NCBI RefSeq assembly: GCF_018294505.1
Contig: NC_057801.1
Location: 842,898,807-842,962,806, forward strand
Direction: 5' to 3'
DNA: 64,000 nucleotides
DNA from: Triticum aestivum
Taxonomy: Eukaryota > Streptophyta > Magnoliopsida > Poales > Poaceae
In this document: one piece after another, positions 31,931 to 43,712 of the stretch
How positions within the stretch are numbered: position 1 is the stretch's first letter
Layout: every line of letters starts with the position of its first letter
Notes under the pieces: generated by a model
Seen by the model: the letters and a program-made list of their open reading frames with translations, nothing else
What the model was told of the DNA's origin: nothing
The model's database searches: none
Made by a program: the position numbers and the translations under genes

Positions 31931-32345
31931 ACTCCAAGACTATGAAGATACAAGATTGAAGACTTCGTCCCGTGTCCGGATGGGACTTTCCTTGGCGTGG
32001 AAGGCAAGCTTGGCGATACGGATATGTAGATCTCCTACCATTGTAACCGACTCTGTGTAACCCTAGCCCTCTCCTGTGTCTATATAAACCGGATGGCTTT
32101 AGTCCGTAGGAAGAACAACAATCATACCATAGGCTAGCTTCTAGGGTTTAGCCTCCTTGATCTCGTGGTAGATCTACTCTTGTAACACACATCATCAATA
32201 TTAATCAAGCAGGACGTAGGGTTTTACCTCCATCAAGAGGGCCCGAACCTGGGTAAAACATCGTGTCCCTCGTCTCCTGTTACCATCCGCCTAGACGCAC
32301 AGTTCGGGACCCCCTACCCGAGATCCGCCGGTTTTGACACTGATA
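31927..32345 (+). repeat. Gypsy LTR C, 5'-truncated
   Basis: Lacks the first 50 or so bases of the LTR and ends TGACACTGATA rather than TGACACCGACA. Joined directly to gag at microhomology CCGGA. Followed by target duplication GTGGG. Confidence 0.9.
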
Positions 32346-34228
32346 GTGGGCACACCCCGGAGACGCGTGCCGCCTCTTTGGACAGGCCACCACAACACCC
32401 CGCATGTATGAGGTCTCGGTGCGACGCTCCGGTGGCATTGCCAACCCCCCAGAGCCCCCATCCCGTCTAACCCTGTAGCGTTTGACCACGGGATCTAGCC
32501 CTTTGACTTTGCACGGACGGGCTTTGACCAGTGGACCTCTCCACCCGGTTGTGTTAGGTCAGCACATAGAACACTTTAGAGCAACATCCGGGCCAAAGCC
32601 ACAGCAAGATCCCCTCCGTGTAGACCCGACGCGTCCGTTTCCCCCCTCACGGCCGGCGGCGGCGCCGTCCATGAGGGGGGCCGCACCCCAGGGACGCGTG
32701 TCGTGCTTTTGCAACTGCCACAACACTTCCAGACTTGTGAGAGGCCGCCTACGCAAGTTTTGGCGGCATGCGAGCCCCCGGAGGCCGCCGGCCACAGTCG
32801 TAGACACGCAGAAAGGAATCCGCGTAGAGGGAAGTGTTCAGATACTTCTCCATCACCAAAAATTATGAAAAGTTACCATCTGTCCGACATCACATGTGCC
32901 CACGTCGTGTAAAAAACTCATGATTTTATCGCGCTCCGAGTATTCAATAATATTCATGCTGCATCATTACCACAGAACGTCTACTACCGTGTCATCTCCG
33001 TCCGTGAGGGGGGCCACACCCCGGAGACGCGTGCCGCCTCTTCGGACATGCCACCACACCGTACGACATGTATGAGGTCCCGGTGCGACGCTCCGGTGGC
33101 ATTGCTACCCCCTAGGGCCCCCGTCCCGCCTAACCCTGTAGCGTTTGACCACATGATCTGGCCCTTTGACTTTGCACGGACGGGCTTTCACCAATGGACC
33201 TCTCCACCCGGTTGTGTTAGGTCAGCACGTAGGAACACTTTGGAGGAACATCCGGGCCAGACCCATAGCAAGATCCCCTCCGTGTAGACCCGACGCGTCC
33301 GTTTCCCCCCTCCAGGTGCCGGCGGCGGCGCTGTCTGTGAGGGGAGGGGGGGGGGGCACACCCGGAGACGCGTGCCGCATCTTCGGACATGCCACCACAA
33401 CACCCCGCATGTATGAGGTCCCGGTGCGACGCTCCGGTGGCATTGCTACCCCCCTCCCCAGGGCCCCCGTCCCGCCTAACCCTGTAGCGTTTGACCACGA
33501 GATCTAGCCCTTTGACTTTTCATGAACGGCTTTGACCAGTGGACCTCTCCACCAGGTTGTGTTAGGTCAGCCCATAGGAACACTTTGGAGCAACATCCGG
33601 GCCAAACCCACAGCAATATCCCCTCCGTGTATACACGACGTGTCTGTTTCCCCCCTCCAGGTGCCGGCCGTGGGGCCGTCCATGAGGGGAGGCATACCCC
33701 GGAGACGCGTGCCGCCTCTTCGGACATGCCACCACAACACCCCGCATGTATGAGGTCCCGGTGCGACGCTCCGGTGGCATTGCTACCCCCAAGGGCCCCG
33801 TCCCGCCTAACCCTGTAGCGTTTGACCATGGGATCTAGCCTTTTGACTTTGCATGGACGGGCTTTGACCAGTGGACCTCTCCATCCGGTTGTGTTAGGTC
33901 AGCCCATAGGAACACTTTGGAGCAACATTCAGGCCAGACCCACGGCAAGATCCCCTCCGTGTAGACCCGACGTGTCCGTTTCCCCCCTCCAGGTGCCGGC
34001 GGCGGAGCCGTCCGTGAGGGGGGCACACCCCGGAGATGCGTGCCGCATCTTCGGACATGCCACCACAACAGCCCGCATGTATGAGGTCATGGTGCGACGC
34101 TCCAGTGGCATTGCTAACCCCCCAGGGCCCCCGTCCCGCCTAACCTTGTAGCGTTTGACCACAGGATCTAGCCCTTTGACTTTGCACGGACGGGCTTTGA
34201 GGAGTGGACCTCTCCACCCGGTTGTGTT
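32346..34228 (+). repeat. CACTA internal array, forward units (segment 2)
   Basis: About five units. The CCCTGTAGCGTTTGACC marker recurs near 32470, 33134, 33480, 33821 and 34145. The variant segment 32715-33000 matches 20998-21285. Interrupted at GTGTT by the copia element. Confidence 0.9.
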
Positions 34229-35990
34229 TGTTGGGGAACGTAGTAATTTCAAAAATTTTCCTACGCACACGCAAGGTCATGGTGATGATATAGCAACGAG
34301 GGGAGAGTGTTGTCTACGTACCCTCGTAGACCGAAGCGGAAGCGTTGACGCAACGTAGATGAAGTAGTCGTACGTCCTCCGGTTCAACCGATCCAAGTAC
34401 CGTTACTCCGGCACCTCCGAGTTCTTGACACGCGTACAGCTCGATGACGCACCCTCGATCTCCGATCCAGCAGAGGCGCCGAGGGGGAGTTCCGTCAGCA
34501 CGACGGCGTGGTGACTATCTTGATGTTCTCCTGTTGCAGGGCTTCGCCTAAGCACCGCTACAATATGACCGAGGTGTAATATCGTGGAGGGGGGCACCGC
34601 ACATGGCTAAGGAACGATCAATGATCAACTTGTGTGTTCTAGGGTGCCCCCCTACCCCCGTATATAAAGGAGGGAGGGAGGAGGTGGCCGGCCCTAGGGG
34701 GGCGCGTCATGAGGAGGGGGAAACCTACTCCAAGTAGGTTTCCCTCTCTTTTCCTTATCCTATTTGGAGGGGGAAGGAAAGAGTACTAGTATTAGGAAGT
34801 AGTACTAGTAGTAGTAATAGGAAGAGGGGGAAGGAGAAAGGAAAGGGGGGGCCGGCCCCCCTCCCCAATTCGGATTGGGCTTGGGGGGCGCGCCCCCTTC
34901 CCTTGCTCCTTCTCTCTTCCTCCTACATGGGCCCAATAAGGCCCATATACCTCCCGGGGGGTTCCGGTAACCTCCCGGGGCTCCATACTTCTCCGGAACC
35001 TTTTCGGTGTCCAAATATATCCGTCCAATATATCAATCTTTATGTCTCGACCATTTCGAGACTCCTCGTCATGTCCGTAATCATATCCGGGACTCCGAAC
35101 AACCTTCGGTACATCAAAATACATAAACTCATAATATAACTGTCATCGAAACCTTAAGCGTGCGGACCCTACGGTTCGAGAACGATGTAGACAGGACTGA
35201 GACACATCTCTGGTCAATAACCAATAGCGGGACCTGGATGCCCATATTGGTTCCTACATATTCTATGAAGATCTTTATCGGTCAAACCGCATAACAACAT
35301 ACGTTGTTCCCTTTGTCATCGGTATGTTACTTGTCCGAGATTCGATCGTCGGTATCCAATACCTAGTTCAATCTCGTTATCGACAAGTCTCTTTACTCGT
35401 TCTGTAATACTTCATCTTATAACTAACTCATTAGTTACATGCTTGCAAGGCTTAGGTGATGAGCATTGCCGAGAGGGCCCAGAGATACCTCTCCGACAAT
35501 CGGAGTGACAAAACCTAATCTCGAATTATGCTAACTCAACATGTACCTTTGGAGACACCTGTAGTACTCCTTTATAATCACCCAGTTACATTGTGACGTT
35601 TGGTAGTACCCAAAGTGTTCCTCCGGTAAACGGGAGTTACACAATTCTCATAGTTACAGGAACATGTATAAGTCATGAAGGAAGCAATAGCAGAATACTA
35701 AACGATCAAGTGCTAAGCTAACGGGATGGGTCATGTCAATCACCTCATTCTCCTAATGATGTGATCCCATTAATCAAATGACAACACATATCAATGGTTA
35801 GGAAACATAACCATCTTTGATTAATGAGCTAGTCAAGTAGAGACATACTAGTGACTATATGTTTGTCTATGTATTCACACATGTATCATGTTTCCGGTTA
35901 ATACAATTCTAGCATGAATAATAAACATTTATCATGATATGAGGAAATAAATAATAACTTTATTATTGCCTCTAGGGCATATTTCCTTCA
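34229..35990 (-). repeat. Copia 3' LTR (sense on minus strand)
   Basis: 1762 bp. Contains a minus-strand terminator/promoter region typical of the family. The polypurine tract AGTGGGAGAC abuts it at 35991-36000. Confidence 0.95.
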
Positions 35991-36000
35991 GTCTCCCACT
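35991..36000 (-). promoter_or_regulatory. Copia polypurine tract
   Basis: AGTGGGAGAC read on the minus strand, immediately before the 3' LTR; the plus-strand DNA primer site. Confidence 0.8.
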
Positions 36001-36023
36001 TGCACTAGAGTCAATAATCTAGA

Positions 36024-39000
36024 TTACATAGTAATGATTCTAACACCCATGGAGTCTTGGTGCTGATCATGTTTTGCTCGTGAGAGAGGCTTAGTCAACG
36101 GGTCTGCAACATTCAGATCCGTATGTATCTTGCAAATCTCTATGTCTCCCACTTGGACTTGGTCCCGAATGGAATTGAAGCGTCTCTTGATGTGCTTGGT
36201 CCTCTTGTGAAATCTGGATTCCTTTGCCAAGGCAATTGCACCAGTATTGTCACAGAAGATCTTCATTGGTCCCGATGCACTAGGTATGACACCTAGATCG
36301 GAAATGAACTCCTTCATCCAGACTCCTTCATTTGCTGCTTCAGAAGCAGCTATGTACTCCGCTTCACATGTAGATCCCGCCACGACGCTTTGTTTAGAAC
36401 TGCACCAACTTACAGCTCCACCGTTTAATAAAAACACGTATCCGGTCTGCGATTTAGAATCGCCCGGATCAGTGTCAAAGCTTGCATCGACGTAACCATT
36501 TACGACTAGCTCTTTGTCACCTCCATATACGAGAAACATATCCTTAGTCCTTTTCAGGTATTTCAGGATGTTCTTGACCGCTGTCCAGTGATCCACTCCT
36601 GGATTACTTTGGTACCTACCTGCCAAGCTTATTGCTAAGCATACGTCAGGTCTGGTACACAGCATTGCATACATGATAGAGCCTATGGCTGAAGCATAGG
36701 GAACATCTTTCATTTTCTCTCTATCTTCTGCTGTGGTCGGGCATTGAGTTTGACTCAACTTCACACCTTGTAGCACAGGCAGGAATCCTTTCTTTGCCTG
36801 ATCCATTTTGAACTTTTTCAAAATTTTGTCAAGGTATGTACTTTGTGAAAGTCCTATTAAGTGTCTTGATCTATCTCTATAGATCTTAATGCCCAATATG
36901 TAAGCAGCTTCACCGAGGTCTTTCATAGAAAAACTTTTATTCAAGTATCCCTTTATGCTATCCAGAAATTCTATATCATTTCCAATTAATAATATGTCAT
37001 CAACATATAAAACTAGAAATGCTACAGAGCTCCCACTCACTTTCTTGTAAATACAGTCTTCTCCAAAAGTCTGTATAAAGCCATATGCTTTGATCACACT
37101 ATCAAAACGTTTATTCCAACTCCGAGATGCTTGCACCAGTCCATAAATGGAACGTTGGAGCTTGCACACTTTGTCAGCACCTTTTGGATCAACAAAACCT
37201 TCAGGTTGCATCATATACAACTCTTCTTCTAGAAATCTATTCAAGAATGCAGTCTTGACATCCATTTGCCAAATTTCATAATCATGAAATGCAGCAATAG
37301 CCAACATGATTCGGACAGACTTAAGCATCGCTACGGGTGAGAAAGTCTCATCGTAGTCAACCCCTTGAACTTGTCGAAAACCTTTTGCAACAAGTCGAGC
37401 TTTGTAGACAGTAACATTACCATCAGCGTCAGTCTTCTTCTTAAAGATCCATTTATTCTCAATGGCTTGCCGATCATCGGGCAAGTCAACCAAAGTCCAT
37501 ACTTTGTTTTCATACATGGATCCTATCTCAGATTTCATGGCCTCTAGCCATTTTGCGGAATCTGGGCTCATCATCGCTTCCTCATAGTTCGTAGGTTCAT
37601 CATGGTCTAGTAACATGACTTCCAGAATAGGATTTCCGTACCACTCTGGTGCGGATCTTACTCTGGTAGACCTACGAGGTTCAGTAGAAACTTGATCTGA
37701 AGTTTCATGATCAATATCATTAGCTTCCTCACTAATTGGTGTAGTTGTCACAGGAACCGGTTCTTGTGATGAACTACTTTCCAATAAGGGAGTAGATACA
37801 GTTATCTCATCAAGTTCTACTTTCCTCCCACTCACTTCTTTCGAGAGAAACTCCTTCTCTAGAAAGGATCCGATTTTAGCAACGAAAATCTTGCCTTCAG
37901 ATCTGTGATAGAAGGTGTACCCAATTGTCTCCTTTGGGTATCCTATGAAGACACATTTCTCCGATTTGGGTTCGAGCTTATCTGGTTGAAGTTTCTTCAC
38001 ATAAGCATCGCAGCCCCAAACTTTGAGAAACGACAACTTTGGTTTCTTGCCAAACCACAGTTCATAAGGCGTCGTCTCAACGGATTTTGATGGTGCCCTA
38101 TTTAACGTGAATGCGGCCGTCTCTAAAGCATAACCCCAAAACGATAGCGGTAAATCGGTAAGAGACATCATAGATCGCACCATATCAAGTAAAGTACGAT
38201 TACGACGTTCGGACACACCATTTCGCTGTGGTGTTCCAGGTGGCGTGAGTTGCGAAACTATTCCACATTGTTTCAAATGTAAACCAAACTCGTAACTCAA
38301 ATATTCTCCTCCACGATCAGATCGTAGAAACTTTATTTTCTTGTTACGATGATTTTCTACTTCACTCTGAAATTCTTTGAACTTTTCAAATGTTTCAGAC
38401 TTGTGCTTCATCAAGTAGATATACCCATATCTGCTCAAATCATCTGTGAAGGTGAGGAAATAACGATATCCGCCACGAGCCTCAACATTCATCGGACCAC
38501 ATACATCTGTATGTATGATTTCCAACAAATCTGTTGCTCTCTCCATAGATCCGGAGAACGGTGTTTTGGTCATCTTGCCCATGAGGCACGGTTCGCAAGT
38601 ACCAAGTGATTCATAATCAAGTGATTCCAGAAGTCCATCAGTATGGAGTTTCTTCATGCGTTTTACACCGATATGACCTAAACGGCAGTGCCACAAATAT
38701 GTTGCACTATCATTATCAACTCTGCATCTTTTGGCTTCAACATTATGAATATGTGTATCACTACTATCGAGATTTAATAAAAATAGACCACTCTTCAAGG
38801 GTGCATGACCATAAAAGATATTACTCATATAAATAGAACAACCATTATTCTCTGATTTAAATGAATAACCGTCTCGCATCAAACAAGATCCAGATATAAT
38901 GTTCATGCTCAACGCAGGCACCAAATAACAATTATTCAGGTCTAAAACTAATCCCGATGGTAGATGTAGAGGTAGCGTGCCGACCGCGATCACATCGACT

Positions 39001-40010
39001 TTGGAACCATTTCCCACGCGCATCGTCACCTCGTCCTTAGCTAATCTTTGCTTAATCCGTAGTCCCTGTTTCGAGTTGCAAATGTTAGCAACAGAACCAG
39101 TATCAAATACCCAGGTGCTACTGCGAGCATTAGTAAGGTACACATCAATAACATGTATATCACATATACCTTTGTTCACTTTGCCATCCTTCTTATCCGC
39201 CAAATACTTGGGGCAGTTCCGCTTCCAGTGTCCAGTCTGCTTGCAGTAGAAGCACTCAGTTTCAGGCTTAGGTCCAGACTTGGGTTTCTTCACTTGAGCA
39301 GCAACTTGTTTGCCGTTCCTTTTGAAGTTCCCCTTCTTCTTCCCTTTGCCCCTTTTCTTGAAACCAGTGGTCTTGTTGACCATCAACACTTGATGCTCCT
39401 TTTTGATTTCTACCTCCGCGGCTTTCAGCATCGCGAAGAGCTCGGGAATAGTCTTGTTCATCCCTTGCATATTATAGTTCATCACAAAGCTCTTGTAGCT
39501 TGGTGGCAGTGATTGGAGAATTCTGTCAATGACGCTATCATCCGGAAGATTAACTCCCAGTTGAATCAAGTGATTATTATACCCAGACATTTTGAGTATA
39601 TGCTCACTGACAGAACTGTTCTCCTCCATCTTGCAGCTGTAGAACTTATTGGAGACTTCATATCTCTCAATCCGGGCATTTGCTTGAAATATTAACTTCA
39701 ACTCCTGGAACATCTCATATGCCCCATGACGTTCAAAACGTCGTTGAAGACCCGGTTCTAAGCCGTAAAGCATGGCACACTGAACTATAGAGTAGTCATC
39801 AGCTTTGCTCTGCCAGACGTTCTTAACATCGTCAGTTGCATCAGCAGCAGGCCTGGCACCCAGCGGTGCTTCCAGGATGTAACTCTTCTGTGCAGCAATG
39901 AGGATAATCCTCAGGTTACGGACCCAGTCCGTGTAATTGCTACCATCATCTTTCAACTTTGCTTTCTCAAGGAACGCATTAAAATTCAACGGAACAACAG
40001 CACGAGCCAT
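36024..40010 (-). CDS. Copia gag-pol polyprotein, 1328 residues, intact
   Basis: Domains in order. Gag occupies about residues 1-260, ending in zinc knuckle CFYCKQTGHWKRNC. The aspartic protease has WVFDTGSVANIC (about 305). The integrase zinc region is HCRLGHIGVKRMKKLH with CEPC (about 445-490), and its DDE core includes HTDVCGPM, FTDDLSRYG and RNGVSERRNRTLLDM (about 505-640). Reverse transcriptase has TVYKARLVAKGFRQ, WQMDVKTAFL and YVDDILLIG (about 860-1090). RNase H has YVDASFDTD and STCEAEYIAASEA (about 1190-1290). Copia order (IN before RT) is clear. The polyprotein would make virus-like particles in the cytoplasm and copy and integrate the element. No internal stop or frameshift. Ends about 24 bases before the polypurine tract. 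Confidence 0.97.
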   Translation of the reverse strand: MARAVVPLNFNAFLEKAKLKDDGSNYTDWVRNLRIILIAAQKSYILEAPLGARPAADATDDVKNVWQSKADDYSIVQCAMLYGLEPGLQRRFERHGAYEMFQELKLIFQANARIERYEVSNKFYSCKMEENSSVSEHILKMSGYNNHLIQLGVNLPDDSVIDRILQSLPPSYKSFVMNYNMQGMNKTIPELFAMLKAAEVEIKKEHQVLMVNKTTGFKKRGKGKKKGNFKRNGKQVAAQVKKPKSGPKPETECFYCKQTGHWKRNCPKYLADKKDGKVNKGICDIHVIDVYLTNARSSTWVFDTGSVANICNSKQGLRIKQRLAKDEVTMRVGNGSKVDVIAVGTLPLHLPSGLVLDLNNCYLVPALSMNIISGSCLMRDGYSFKSENNGCSIYMSNIFYGHAPLKSGLFLLNLDSSDTHIHNVEAKRCRVDNDSATYLWHCRLGHIGVKRMKKLHTDGLLESLDYESLGTCEPCLMGKMTKTPFSGSMERATDLLEIIHTDVCGPMNVEARGGYRYFLTFTDDLSRYGYIYLMKHKSETFEKFKEFQSEVENHRNKKIKFLRSDRGGEYLSYEFGLHLKQCGIVSQLTPPGTPQRNGVSERRNRTLLDMVRSMMSLTDLPLSFWGYALETAAFTLNRAPSKSVETTPYELWFGKKPKLSFLKVWGCDAYVKKLQPDKLEPKSEKCVFIGYPKETIGYTFYHRSEGKIFVAKIGSFLEKEFLSKEVSGRKVELDEITVSTPLLESSSSQEPVPVTTTPISEEANDIDHETSDQVSTEPRRSTRVRSAPEWYGNPILEVMLLDHDEPTNYEEAMMSPDSAKWLEAMKSEIGSMYENKVWTLVDLPDDRQAIENKWIFKKKTDADGNVTVYKARLVAKGFRQVQGVDYDETFSPVAMLKSVRIMLAIAAFHDYEIWQMDVKTAFLNRFLEEELYMMQPEGFVDPKGADKVCKLQRSIYGLVQASRSWNKRFDSVIKAYGFIQTFGEDCIYKKVSGSSVAFLVLYVDDILLIGNDIEFLDSIKGYLNKSFSMKDLGEAAYILGIKIYRDRSRHLIGLSQSTYLDKILKKFKMDQAKKGFLPVLQGVKLSQTQCPTTAEDREKMKDVPYASAIGSIMYAMLCTRPDVCLAISLAGRYQSNPGVDHWTAVKNILKYLKRTKDMFLVYGGDKELVVNGYVDASFDTDPGDSKSQTGYVFLLNGGAVSWCSSKQSVVAGSTCEAEYIAASEAANEGVWMKEFISDLGVIPSASGPMKIFCDNTGAIALAKESRFHKRTKHIKRRFNSIRDQVQVGDIEICKIHTDLNVADPLTKPLSRAKHDQHQDSMGVRIITM

Positions 40011-41234
40011 CTATCTACAAACAAACATAGACAAGCAAAATACTATCAGGTACTAAGTTCATGATAAATTTAAGTTCAATTAATCATATTACTAAAGAAC
40101 TCCCACTTAGACAGACATCTCTCTAGTCATCTAAGTGATTACGTGATCCAAATCAACTAAACCATGTCCGATCATCACGTGAGATGGAGTAGTTTCAATG
40201 GTGAACATCTCTATGTTGATCATATCTACTATATGATTCACGCTCGACCTTTCGGTCCCCGTGTTCCGAGGCCATATCTGTATATGCTAGGCTCGTCAAG
40301 TATAACCTGAGTATTCCGCGTGTGCAACTGTTTTGCACCCGTTGTATTTGAACGTAGAGCCTATCACACCCGATCATCACGTGGTGTCTCAGCACGAAGA
40401 ACTTTCGCAACGGTGCATACTCAGGGAGAACACTTCTTGATAATTAGTGAGAGATCATCTTAAAATGCTACCGTCAATCAAAGCAAGATAAGATGCATAA
40501 AGGATAAACATCACATGCAATCAATATAAGTGATATGATATGGCCATCATCATCTTGTGCTTGTGATCTCCATCTTCGAAGCACCGTCGTGATCACCATC
40601 GTCACCGGCGCGACACCTTGATCTCCATCGTAGCATCGTTGTCGTTACGCCATCTATTGCTTCTACGACTATCGCTACCGCTTAGTGATAAAGTAAAGCA
40701 ATTACAGGGCGTTTGCATTTCATACAATAAAGCGACAACCATATGGCTCCTGCCAGTTGCCGATAACTTCGGTTACAAAACATGATCATCTCATACAATA
40801 AAATATAGCATCATGTCTTGGCCATATCACATCACAACATGCCCTGCAAAAACAAGTTAGACGTCCTCTACTTTGTTGTTGCAAATTTTACGTGGCTGCT
40901 ACGGGCTTAAGCAAGAACCAATCTCACCTACGCATCAAAACCACAACGATAGTTTGTCAAATAGACTCCGTTTTAACCTTCACAAGGACCGGGCGTAGCC
41001 ACACTCGGTTCAACTAAAGTGAGAGAGACAGACACCCGCCAGTCACCTTTAAGCACGAGTGCTCGTAACGGTGAAACCAGTCTCGCGTAAGCGTACGCGT
41101 AATGTCGGTCCGGGCCGCTTCATCTCACAATACCGCTGAACCAAAGTATGACATGCTGGTAGGCAGTATGACTTATATCGTCCACAACTCACTTGTGTTC
41201 TACTCGTGCATATAACATCAACGCATAAAACCTA
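40011..41234 (-). other. Copia untranslated leader
   Basis: About 1.2 kb between primer-binding site and gag ATG, without a long open frame. Long leaders with RNA packaging and translation signals are known in this family. Confidence 0.7.
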
Positions 41235-41247
41235 GGCTCGGATGCCA
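41235..41247 (-). promoter_or_regulatory. Copia primer-binding site
   Basis: TGGCATCCGAGCC on the minus strand directly after the 5' LTR. It resembles the initiator-Met tRNA site TGGTATCAGAGC with two changes. Confidence 0.75.
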
Positions 41248-41248
41248 C

Positions 41249-43010
41249 TGTTGGGGAACGTAGTAATTTCAAAAATTTCCTACGCACACGCAAGATCATG
41301 GTGATGATATAGCAACGAGGGGAGAGTGTTGTCTACGTACCCTCGTAGACCGAAGCGGAAGCGTTGATGCAACGTAGAGGAAGTAGTCGTACGTCCTCCG
41401 GTTCAACCGATCCAAGTACCGTTACTCCGGCACCTCCGAGTTCTTGACACGCGTACAGCTCGATGACGCACCCTCGATCTCCGATCCAGCAGAGGCGCCG
41501 AGGGGGAGTTCCGTCAGCACGACGGCGTGGTGACGATCTTGATGTTCTCCTGTAGCAGGGCTTCGCCTAAGCACCGCTACAATATGACCGAGGTGTAATA
41601 TCGTGGAGGGGGGCACCGCACACGGCTAAGGAACGATCAATGATCAACTTGTGTGTTCTAGGGTGCCCCCCTACCCCCGTATATAAAGGAGGGAGGGAGG
41701 AGGTGGCCGGCCCTAGGGGGGCGCGCCATGAGGAGGGGGAAACCTACTCCAAGTAGGTTTCCCTCTCTTTTCCTTATCTTATTTGGAGGGGGAAGGAAAG
41801 AGTACTAGTATTAGGAAGTAGTACTAGTAGTAGTAATAGGAAGAGGGGGAAGGAGAAAGGAAAGGGGGGGCCGGCCCCCCTCCCCAATTCGGATTGGGCT
41901 TGGGGGGGCGCGCCCCCTTCCCTTGCTCCTTCTCTCTTCCTCCTACATGGGCCCAATAAGGCCCATATACCTCCCGGGGGGTTCCGGTAACCTCCCGGGG
42001 CTCCAAACTTCTCCGGAACCTTTCCGGTGTCCAAATATATCCGTCCAATATATCAATCTTTATGTCTCGACCATTTCGAGACTCCTCGTCATGTCCGTAA
42101 TCATATCCGGGACTCCGAACAACCTTCGGTACATCAAAATACATAAAGTCATAATATAACTGTCATCAAAACCTTAAGCGTGCGGACCCTACGGTTCGAG
42201 AACGATGTAGACATGACTGAGACACATCTCTGGTCAATAACCAATAGCGGGACCTGGATGCCCATATTGGTTCCTACATATTCTACGAAGATCTTTATCG
42301 GTCAAACCGCATAACAACATACGTTGTTCCCTTTGTCATCGGTATGTTACTTGTCCGAGATTCGATCGTCTGTATCCAATACCTAGTTCAATCTCGTTAT
42401 CGACAAGTCTCTTTACTCGTTCTGTAATACTTCATCTTATAACTAACTCATTAGTTACATGCTTGCAAGGCTTAGGTGATGAGCATTGCCAAGAGGGCCC
42501 AGAGATACCTCTCCGACAATCGGAGTGACAAAACCTAATCTCGAATTATGCTAACTCAACATGTACCTTCGGAGACACCTGTAGTACTCCTTTATAATCA
42601 CCCAGTTACGTTGTGACGTTTGGTAGTACCCAAAGTGTTCCTCCGGTAAACGGGAGTTACACAATTCTCATAGTTACAAGAACATGTATAAGTCATGAAG
42701 GAAGCAATAGCAGAATACTAAACGATCAAGTGCTAAGCTAACGGGATGGGTCATGTCAATCACCTCATTCTCCTAATGATGTGATACCATTAATCAAATG
42801 ACAACACATGTCAATGGTTAGGAAACATAACCATCTTTGATTAATGAGCTAGTCAAGTAGAGGCATACTAGTGACTATATGTTTGTCTATGTATTCACAC
42901 ATGTATCATGTTTCCGGTTAATACAATTCTAGCATGAATAATAAACATTTATCATGATATGAGGAAATAAATAATAACTTTATTATTGCCTCTAGGGCAT
43001 ATTTCCTTCA
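41249..43010 (-). repeat. Copia 5' LTR (sense on minus strand)
   Basis: 1762 bp, identical in length to its partner. Ends TGAAGGAAATATGCCC and CGTTCCCCAACA on the minus strand. Confidence 0.95.
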
Positions 43011-43015
43011 GTGTT

Positions 43016-43413
43016 AGGTCAGCCCATAGGAACACTTTGGAGCAACATCCGGGCCAAACCCACAGCAAGATCCCCTCCGTGTAGACCCGATGCGTCTGTT
43101 TCCCCCCTCTAGGTGCCAGTGGCGGCGCCATCCGTGAGGGGGGGCACACCCCGGAGACTCGTGCCGCCTCTTTGGACATGCCAACACAACACCCCGCATG
43201 TATGAGGTCCCGATGCGACGCTCCGGTGGCATTGCTACCCCCCAAGGCCCCTGTCCCGCCTAACCCTGTAGCGTTTGACCACGGGATCTAGCCCTTTGAC
43301 TTTGCACGGGCGGGCTTTGACCAGTGGACCTCTCCACCCGGTTGTGTTAGGTTAGCCCATAGGAACACTTTGGAGCAACATCTGGGCCAAACCCATAGCA
43401 AGATCCCCTCCGT
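43016..43413 (+). repeat. CACTA internal array, forward units (segment 3)
   Basis: Just over one unit between the copia element and the small CACTA, beginning AGGTCAGCCC and ending CCCCTCCGT. Confidence 0.9.
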
Positions 43414-43712
43414 CACTACTAGGGAAAACCTTATACACAGAATCTTAGCAGCAGTGCGGTTTAAAAACAAACGCTACTGCTAATTAGCAGTAGCGAGCTT
43501 GAGAAAACTGCGCTACTAATAACATGATAGTAGTAGCGCGGGTTTTTACCCCTCGCTACTACTAAGTTATTTCCACTGTGCCTCCCGGGACCAGCCGTAG
43601 TAGTAGCGTGGGTTATAAACCCACGCTACTACTAAGTCGATAGTTGTAGCGCGGGTTATAAACCCCACGCTACCACCTGCATCTGCTCCCACCCCACCAA
43701 CCATCCCACGCC

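Larger units (their letters stand above)
21972..32345 (+). mobile_element. Gypsy LTR composite with three LTRs (Fatima-like)
   Basis: Order: LTR A (21972-22442), internal region with gag and antisense gene, LTR B (30479-30949), partial gag copy, 5'-truncated LTR C (31927-32345). A 5-bp target duplication GTGGG at 21967-21971 and 32346-32350 brackets the whole structure only. Reverse transcriptase, RNase H and integrase are absent, so it is non-autonomous. LTRs start TGAGGGAGTCCCGGACTAGG and end TGACACCGACA. Confidence 0.93.
34229..43010 (-). mobile_element. Copia LTR retrotransposon (Angela/WIS/BARE type), full length 8782 bp
   Basis: Two 1762-bp LTRs (34229-35990 and 41249-43010), each bounded on the + strand by TGTTGGGGAACG and ATTTCCTTCA. 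The 5-bp target duplication is GTGTT (34224-34228 and 43011-43015). By eye the LTRs differ at about 24 places including two single-base indels, roughly 1.3%. The coding region is a single open frame, so the element may be autonomous. It sits in the CACTA array. Confidence 0.97.

Noticed and set aside
32346..34228. CRISPR-like or rDNA-like array
   Set aside because: Units are 325-345 bp with no short spacers and no rRNA similarity; they belong to a plant CACTA element.
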